A DNA stretch of 64,000 nucleotides, taken from the NCBI GenBank assembly GCA_001414345.1, contig LLCB01000123.1:62001-126000 (forward strand), written 5' to 3'. Source of the stretch: Hymenoscyphus infarciens. Its lineage: Eukaryota; Ascomycota; Leotiomycetes; Helotiales; Helotiaceae. Every line of letters starts with the position of its first letter. Positions within the stretch are counted from its first letter, which is position 1. A program made the translations under genes and the position numbers. This document shows positions 56,507 to 64,000 of this stretch, in pieces. Below the pieces are notes generated by a model that saw nothing but the letters and a program-made list of their open reading frames with translations, did not search any database and had not been told where the DNA came from.

Positions 56507-57997
56507 TTATAGAAAAGAGAGTCTTACGTGACCTCTTTTCCTTATATATATAGTAGAGTTTTCACCTTCTAAATTCAAGCTCCTTAGAGCGTTTTCAACT
56601 CAAAAATACGTTATATTATTATTATCTTAAAGAGGAGCTAATCTTTTATTAATAATCTAATCTAGCTTATAGATACTAGTTATATAAAATTCTAAATTAG
56701 GTTATTTTATATTAAAATATATAGTATTTATACTTATTTTACTAATAAAAGAGTATAGAGTCTAGTCTTTTAAGAATATACTAGTAGTTTATAAAGGCTT
56801 TAGATTAGAGTTAGATATTAAAATTTTAGAAGGTATTATTATAGATAAAAGTAATAACTTAACTATATTTATAAGTCTACTCTTTTTATATCTTTCTTAT
56901 TAATAGATTATATATTCCCTTTAATTTATATCTAACTAGTAGTTTAAAATAGGTTTCTAGTTCTAGCTAGAAAGTAAAAGTAAAATTTCTTTACTATAGT
57001 AGAGAGTTAGAGAGTAGTTAGCTAGCTAAGTAATCTAGTTCTTTAAGAGATTAAGAAAAACTTTAAAATAGTTTAACTACTTATTACTAATAATTAGGTC
57101 TTACTATCTAAGGTCTAGGATAATAAAAGAGTAGTTATAAATATAACGTTTATCTATATTTAAATATAGTTATATAAACTAAGTTATCTAGCTTTTAAAA
57201 CTATTATTATATCTATAAATAGATATTAAATAAGATAGTTTCTAGATTTATAAACCTATTACTTTTAATAATTATAGAGCTAGAAGTTAATTTAGAAATA
57301 GGTACTTATTTACTTTTATATCTACTAAAGCTTATATTTTAATATTATATCTCTATATATTAAGAGTAGTATTTATAAGAAACTATTTTCCTCTTATAAG
57401 CTTAGAAAGGTTAAGTCTAGCTAGATTATATTTATATAAGCCTAGGAAAGTATTTTTATCTAAGCCTCTTTATTTTCTTTCTAACTTAGGTTAGAGTTAG
57501 AGTACTCTTTAGATAGTTATTCTTTCTTAAGTTAATTATCTATTTTATTAATACTAAGTAGATTAGAATAGTTAGGCTTAATATACTTAAGTTTTCTATA
57601 ATTAAAATACTTTATACTAGTAGAGAATTAGTCTATAGATAAAGTCTTTAATCTTTTATTAGTAGAAAGAGGCCTAGAAGTTTAAGAAGTCTTTTAAGAA
57701 GTAGAATAAAGTCTATATAAGAGTAGTAAGGGTTTTATAGCTAAACTAAATAAGAAATAGTTAGTATTAGGCTTTTAGTATAAAGAGCTTATTACTACTA
57801 GTTTTTCTATACTTATTATACTAGTTATATATAACTTAGTATTTTAGTACTATTTCTTATCTATAAATAAAAGGTCTCTTACTATCTTTGTAACGTATTT
57901 TTGAGTTGAAAACGCTCTAAGGAGCTTGAATTTAGAAGGTGAAAACTCTGCTATATATATAAAGAAAAGAGGTCACGTAAGACTCTCTTTTCTATAA
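56507..57997. mobile_element. 1.49 kb inverted-repeat element nested in the gypsy relic
   Basis: About 107-base arms at 56507-56613 and 57891-57997 are near-perfect reverse complements. They contain AGAAAAGAGAGTCTTACGTG, ACCTCTTTTC, GTTTTCACCTTCTAAATTCA and CAACTCAAAAATACGTTA. The arms keep CA, TG and CG dinucleotides that have vanished around them. A TA dinucleotide flanks both ends, compatible with a Tc1/mariner-type duplication but weak in such AT-rich DNA. The 1.28 kb interior shows no surviving transposase frame. Confidence 0.75.
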
Positions 57998-59819
57998 TAA
58001 TCTTATTAAAATTAGTATTCTAGTATCTCTTACTATTAACTAATTAGTTTCTAAGCTAAGGTATAAGCTTCTCTTATATATAGTAGAATTTATCTTATTC
58101 TAATACCTCTCTAAGTATTACTATACTTAAAAAGCGACTTTTAAATTTTATAAAACTTTCTCTTATATAACTCTTCTATTCTATCTAAAGAGACTAAAAG
58201 GCGTTCTAAGTATCCTCCTTCTTATAACTAGTTAGATAGTAAGTATTAAGAAGTTTAATTATTTCTTTATAATCTTTAAATATCGTCTTACTTATATTAG
58301 ACTTATATTAAGACTCTAAGTAGTTCTAGACAAGTTTTGTTATCGTCTTCTAAATAAGAGCTTTCTAAGTTAAAAGCGTCTAATAATAGTTAAGGTTTAT
58401 ATAAAGTTAATTATATATTAATATTCTCTATTACTTATATATAGGTAAAATATTATTATCTAAAAGTTTAATTTTTTCTATAATCTTACTTTTAATAGAT
58501 TAAAAGGCTTTTAAAGTGCTTTTAAGTTATAGACGTAGAGTAGGTTATTATAAGAAAGAAATATTAGAGATAGAGTTTCGCCTCTAATAATAGTTTAAAA
58601 GAATAGAAGAAGATGTTTATATTAGTTAGATAGAACTTAGACTTTAGTTATTATTTAGTAGTTATTAACTAATTTACTAAACTAAGTCTAATAATTAGGC
58701 GATCTAGTTATCTTACTCTAAAATTCTCTCTTCTTTTTCTTAATTCTTAGCCTCTATAGCTTAGATTATACTCTATATCTTATCTATATTAGAGAAGTCT
58801 TATTAATCTCTCTAGCTTCTAAGTACTAGGCCTTTATCTTTATTATTCTTAGGCTTCTTAGTATTCTTAGAAGTATAGTATTAAGTTAGAGACCTTTCTA
58901 TAAAAGCTTAACTTTATTCTCTAAAAAGAGGCTCTATACTTAAAAGCAGAGCTTAGAAGAGACCTAGAGTTGCTCTAGATTCTAATATATTAAATATTAA
59001 TTTAGAAAAGAGAGAGAGTAAGATTAAATTTAAAAGCTTTCTAGATAACTATAATAAGTTAACTTATTTATTAAACCTAGGGTTATTAGGACTCTTAGAA
59101 ATACTTAGCGTATTCTAATCTCTTAACGTGTCTATAATACGATTTTTACTAGCTATTTATATAGATACTAAACTCTAGTATTACTAGCTATTTAGACAGT
59201 CTCTAATTACTTAGCTATATAAGAATACCGTTGTAATATTCTAAATCGAGGCTAAATCGACTTCTAAATAAAGAGCAACGATAAGCTTAAAGGAGTTATT
59301 ATTAAGGCTATTACTAGTGAAGAAGAGTTATTATTTTTATATAATAGTATAAAATATATATAACTATAGTAGAGGTATATAGAAGTATATATAGTAGAAT
59401 AATATATATAGATACTAGGTACTAATATAGAAGAAAACAATAACTATCTCTCTTTTATACTAAATATAAACGTCTATATATAAGAGGTTAGAAGCTACTA
59501 AGTTCTAATAATAATAATAACTAAGCTCTATCTAATATAGCTAATACTAAATAATAAGAGCTAAAAAGCTAAATATATAACCTCTAAACCTTAATCCCTT
59601 CTATATATAAATATTAGACATTAATACCTTTAATACTTTACTTATATAAGTATTAGTTATTCGTAATCTCGGCCTAGAGGTATTAGAGATATTAGTAGTA
59701 CTTAGAGGTATCGGCAGTTTCACGAATATTAATAATTCAGAATAGTACTATTATATAATAATCTAGGATAGCGTGCTATTATACTTTTTATATATCCTTT
59801 ATATCTCTTATACTTAAAA

Positions 59820-60030
59820 CTTCCTCTTCTTAATCTACTTCTTCTTCTCTCTTCTCTTCTTCTCTACCTCTCTTCTTCTCTTCTTTACTTCTCTTCTTAT
59901 CTTTATCTCTCTTTTCTTATTCTTCTCTTCCTCTCTTTACTACTCTATCTTCTCTACTCTCTCTCTTCTCCTCTTCTTCTCCTCTTCTCCTCCTCCTCCT
60001 CCTCCTCCTTCTTCTATATCTCTTATCTAT
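59820..60030. repeat. 200 bp polypyrimidine (CT-only) tract
   Basis: Nearly only C and T, with CTTCT and CTCTT words and a run of CTC repeats at the end. It interrupts the TA-rich block and could be a leftover of a simple-sequence or untranslated region that RIP cannot attack, because it holds few CA or TG sites. Confidence 0.8.
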
Positions 60031-60371
60031 CTTATTATTCTTAAGAGTAGATAACATTTCAACATCTACTAAACTCTTAATATAAGAGACTAAAACTAGT
60101 AAGATATTTATTAAAAAAAAGTTAGATATATACTCTTAACTTTAATTAAAACTTTATTTACAATTTCTTAGAAGTTAAAACTAATATTACTCTTAGAATA
60201 GTCTTAAGAATAAAGGTTCTTTTTTTATATTAAGAAAGTTAGAAAGCTATTATTATAATATCATAATATTATAATCTTTAGAGAAGAGATTTTAAGATAT
60301 AGACTTTATAAAACTCTTTTTATTTAAGCTTTTCTCTTCTCTACTTTTTAAAACTAAAGAAGTTTAATATA

Positions 60372-60425
60372 TAGTTAGTTACGAATTAAGCTTGAATTTT
60401 TTATAATCTAAGCGTTTTTGAAAAA
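60372..60425. repeat. Mutated copy of the 40.6 kb element terminus
   Basis: The string TAGTTACGAATTAAGCTTGA, then ATAATCTAAGCGTTTTT, resembles the 40609 terminus (AGTTGCGAGTTAAGCTTGAA, ATAATCCGAGCTTTTT) with mostly C-to-T and G-to-A differences, as RIP would produce. Confidence 0.55.
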
Positions 60426-60531
60426 AGCTCTCTCTCTACTATCTTATTTTACTCTTTATTTAATAATAACATATATTAGTATACTCTAGATAATAGAATA
60501 CGAGAGCTCTATATATTCTCTATTACTTTAT

Positions 60532-60895
60532 TATGACGGCATGCCGTCCTATATAGCCGATATTACGTGGCATATGCTGTATATATTAGCTTTCGGTAGT
60601 TGTTGTTTTATATTATCTAATTTAGGAAGGTTACGTACGTCAGTACGTCCGTCCGGACTTTCGGACGTACTTCGTAGGGTTCGGGCTTTTGTATTAGCCG
60701 ACGTATGTCGTTGTTCGGTTTCGTACCCCTTTTATATCGTCCGAAACCTCTTGTATATAGCAGCCTACTCCTAGAGTCAGAAAAGGCCAGTTTAGCCTTT
60801 TCTTCCGTATCAGAGCCTAGTATTTACATACGTCATTCTGCTATACGCACTCCTATATGCCTCTACTATAGTTGTATATATTTCGTGCCGTTATA
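60532..60895. mobile_element. 364 bp solo LTR with 5 bp target duplication
   Basis: The ends are TATGACGGCA and TGCCGTTATA, near-perfect inverted repeats. A typical LTR starts TG and ends CA; here both are TA, as one RIP change at each end would give. TTTAT flanks it directly on both sides (60527-60531 and 60896-60900). The interior keeps many CG and GC-rich words and is strikingly less AT-rich than its surroundings. Two short plus-strand frames inside are chance. Confidence 0.88.
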
Positions 60896-61329
60896 TTTAT
60901 AAACTTTTTATATATAAAATAGAAGTTTATATTTATATTCTACTTTTTAGAAGGCTTTATTAAGATAGTAATAAGACTTTATAAGAGTAGTGAAATTTTT
61001 TTTTAAAAAAGAGGTTTTTTTTAAGAATTATTAATTTTTTAGTTTACTTTTATAGTAATTAACACGAATACTATCTTTTTAATTATTAAAAACAGAAATA
61101 CTATCTAATTAATTTATTTCTAATAGAAATGCCTCTTCTATACTATTTACTTATTTTATACGCTCTTAGTACGTTTTTTAGTATATTTGTTATTTATTTA
61201 ATATAAGTAAAATAGTAGTATTTATATTAGAAATAAAATAGTAGTATTTATATTAGTAAAATAGTAGTATATCGCTTAAAAATAGTAAATAGTAACTAAG
61301 TATATATAGAATTAAAGACCTTTTCTAAG

Positions 61330-61500
61330 TGTTAGTATGACTTATAGTTATAAAAGCGATATAAAAAGAGTTGTATTATCGTTCGTATATACCGAGTAAA
61401 GCTAGCTACGATACCTACTTAAGTAGCTCTTAAGCGAGAAGGTTACGTGTTTCAATATATACTATCCTAAGTAGTTACTTACTCTTAAGTTATACTAACA
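61330..61500. mobile_element. Putative 171 bp LTR of the copia relic
   Basis: It starts TGTTAGTATGACTTA and ends TAAGTTATACTAACA, inverted repeats with canonical TG and CA ends. It lies next to the 3' end of the minus-strand copia polyprotein, the expected place for its 3' LTR. No intact target duplication was recognised, and a single copy cannot prove LTR status. Confidence 0.65.
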
Positions 61501-61689
61501 CTAGCACTTCTCTAAAAAGGTCGAAGTTACTTAAAATTATTAAAAAATATATATTCGATCTAACTAATTAGAGCTCTCTATCTCTATTCTTAACTAATAA
61601 GAAGGCTCTATTTTAGTTCTCTATTATCTCTTATTTCGTTCTACCTATTTTATAAGGTTAATATCTAGCTTATTAGTATTAATTAACTT

Positions 61690-64000
61690 TTATAGAGTAT
61701 TATAATAACCCTTTTTAGTTATAGTATTTATAGAATTACTCTTATTATTAATCTATTTAATCTTATTAATCTCTCTTAATTTATATACTTCTTATAAGTA
61801 TATAATATTAATTATTAGTCGCTTCTCTTTAGTTATATCTAATTTAGCTATATATTTATAAATAGACTTTAAATTAGTATATACTATAAGTAGTATCTTA
61901 AATCTTAAAATGCTTTTAAAAGTTAATTTTATTAAAGCCGCGGCGTTAAATCTAGAGCTTATTATATATAATTCTAATACTAAAACACTATAGGTAACTC
62001 TCTTATACTTAGTAGAAGACTAATATAAGATATTAGTATTATTATTCTTATTTATAAGAGTAATAACATAACCGATTTATAATAACAAGTCCTTATTATT
62101 AGTAAATAATCTATTAGTAAAAGTATATAACTTTAGAGAGGTTTTATCTAATTTAACGAATTTAAGCTCTCTTATAGCATTCTTAATTTACTATTAAATT
62201 CGCTTATTAAGAAGTAAAATATCGTTATCTTAAGAATCGATAGTTTAAGTAGTATATAATAAGTCGAAAGTAGCCTTAGGTTAAGATACTATAGCTAAGT
62301 ATATATCTCTAGTACGTTATATAATATATTAATCTTTAGTATCTACTATATATAATATCTCTTTTATATTAGATATCTTAGTTAAAGCTTTTCGTACTAA
62401 ATCTAAGTATTTTATATAATCTTAAGTAAGAGATATAGAGCTGTCTTAATACTTAGTAATTAATCCTCTATTAAATTTAATTAGATAGTTAATAATAAGC
62501 TCTTCTCTCTTCTTAGATATAAATCTAGCCTTGTTAATAATAACCTCCTCTTTATTAGTAAAGGCGTTATTAATAAGTATAAGAGTATTATTAGTTTAAA
62601 GGCCTACTATACTAAAAGGGGTATCTAACTTTACTTACTCGTTATATTAGTATAACTTAGTATATAAAAGATAGGAGTTGAATATTAACTGTTCTATTAT
62701 AAGCCTTAGAATGTAGTATTTATAGTACGTTATAAACTAATAATTACTAGCTTCTAGAATACTATATAATAGTCTAATTACTTTAAAGAATATATCTTCC
62801 TATTAAGAATAATCTTTAGAAGGATATATAAAGAATTTTTAATTTAAGTTAGTTAATAATTAAGTATATACTTATATAATATTCTAAATAAATACTTATA
62901 AGCTTAGAAGTATTATAATAAGTATAAGAATTATTCTCTAGCTAACTCTTTAAATAGTAGACTCCTAGGTAAGTACTAGAGACTTTCTAGTATTATTATA
63001 AGCTTAGATAACTAATCTTAACTTTATAAAAGTAAGTATTATACTCTTAAATTTAATATTATCTATAAAGCGTAATCTAAATATTTTAGTATTAGAAGGT
63101 AACTCTTTCTAGGTAATAATCTTAAAAACACTTTAATTAGTTAATCTATTAATCTCCTTTTATTATAATTTAATATATACTATACTATTATTAGCTATAA
63201 ATACTTTAATATTATAAAGTTTACTTAAATTAGTAAGAAAAGTTTTAATATCTTTAAGAGTAATATAGTCGATATTATTAATAAAAGTGTCTAACTATTA
63301 GAATAATACTTTAAAAGACCTATTTAAAGGCCTTAGATACTTTTAGAGCTATCTATATTCGTACTTCTAGAGAGGTTCTAGTAAGAGTTCTAGAATATTA
63401 GTGTTTTAATAGATTTATAACTAACAAAGCTAGTATTAGAGAGAAGGTGAATATTATCTAATATCTTAGTTACCCTAGTCTACTTCTTATCTACTCTATT
63501 ACTTAAAAGTTCTCTCTTTTTTATAGAGTTATAGTATTGTTTTAGATAATATTATACTAGAAACTTCCTTAGTTATTAATACTATTCTAGAAGTTTTAGG
63601 AGTTTCTATAAAGTATAGCTTTATAACTATAGATTAAAACTTTATAAGACTACTTAGTAGTACTATAATATAGTTCTTATTCTTAATTCTTTAAAGGATA
63701 AAGGTTCTATTTAAGATTTTATATATTCTCTTTATACTAAAACGTTTAAATTTAAGAGTAAGTTCTTAACTTAGTTAATTAGTCTATTTTATATATTAAG
63801 AGCTTCTTTAACTTAATAGGATATAATCTACTTTTATACCTCTTAAGTAGTCTTTTTATAAGTCTTAGACCTTATAGAAATCAGTTACGAAGGTACGTTA
63901 GTTACGGTTATTCGAGTATATGCTCTATATACTAATAGAGTAGAGACTAGTCTATTTAGGCTTATTATATCGTTAATTACTTTAAAGGCTATTTAAAGTA
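61690..64000 (-). mobile_element. Ty1/copia reverse transcriptase and RNase H relic, partial
   Basis: On the minus strand the RT region (about 63070-62860) reads LVLT, STI and RVS pieces separated by stops, in the order of the fungal copia segment around the motif SPTIQRVSQR. The RNase H follows at about 62150-61700: FVKLDKTSLKLYTFTNRLFT, then IGYVITL, KYKRVTYSVLVLELY, and EKRLIINIIYL. Stops again replace Gln and Trp. The integrase and gag parts should lie at higher coordinates and run out of the window. Dead element. Confidence 0.85.

Larger units (their letters stand above)
53400..64000. other. AT-rich, RIP-degraded retroelement block
   Basis: From about 53500 to the window end the sequence is almost only A and T, with TA steps everywhere and few CA or TG dinucleotides. 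This is what RIP, which changes C to T mostly at CpA, would leave. The long frames of intact genes vanish. Recognisable inside are gypsy and copia polymerases in which glutamine and tryptophan codons have become stops, plus LTR remnants and an inverted-repeat element. Exceptions in composition are a pyrimidine tract (59820-60030) and the solo LTR (60532-60895). Confidence 0.85.

Noticed and set aside
60541..60902. Two short plus-strand frames of 65-77 codons
   Set aside because: They fall inside the solo LTR and have no protein-like features.
1..64000. CRISPR arrays, operons, riboswitches or prophage-like regions
   Set aside because: Spliced genes and fungal families show this is eukaryotic nuclear DNA; the regular repeats present do not have the spacer-repeat form of CRISPR.

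Overview
This window looks like nuclear DNA of a filamentous ascomycete (Pezizomycotina; Leotiomycetes would fit, but that is only an inference). The evidence is short 46-110 bp introns with GT...AG ends and CTAAC/CTGAC-type branch sites, fungal-only families (an Egh16-like secreted protein, a fungal STAND-type N-terminal domain, DUF3433, a class-II-like secreted heme peroxidase), and a long extremely AT-rich block of retroelements whose damage has the form expected of repeat-induced point mutation (RIP). No prokaryotic features are present.

Layout. 1-12 kb: two uncharacterised minus-strand genes, an AP endonuclease (Apn1/endonuclease IV), a broken P-loop sulfotransferase-like gene, a small cysteine-rich candidate secreted protein and a stand-alone adenylation-domain enzyme. 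12.7-22.2 kb: a large protein with a STAND-type N-terminal domain, a secreted heme peroxidase gene that has lost a splice acceptor and carries a 183 bp insertion, and a DUF3433 membrane-protein relic. 23-38 kb: conserved housekeeping stretch with an AT-hook/zinc-finger chromatin protein, Pol5 (ribosome biogenesis), a small charged protein, an Egh16-like secreted protein and an F-box protein, separated by gene-poor stretches. 38.7-53 kb: accessory DNA with an MFS-transporter relic, a 534 bp inverted-repeat element, an ankyrin-repeat pseudogene, two small spliced genes, a roughly 1.8 kb degenerate tandem array with a unit near 210 bp, and several duplicated fragments. 53.4-64 kb: RIP-degraded retroelement block containing minus-strand Ty3/gypsy and Ty1/copia polymerase relics, a nested inverted-repeat element, and a solo LTR with an intact 5 bp target duplication.

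The genes do not form an obvious single pathway. The striking theme is conserved single-copy genes (apn1, pol5, F-box, Egh16-like) next to decaying accessory genes (sulfotransferase-like, peroxidase, DUF3433, MFS, ankyrin) that border mobile or repeated DNA. All exon structures were read by eye from splice motifs and frame continuity; no similarity search was run, so family names rest on recognised motifs.
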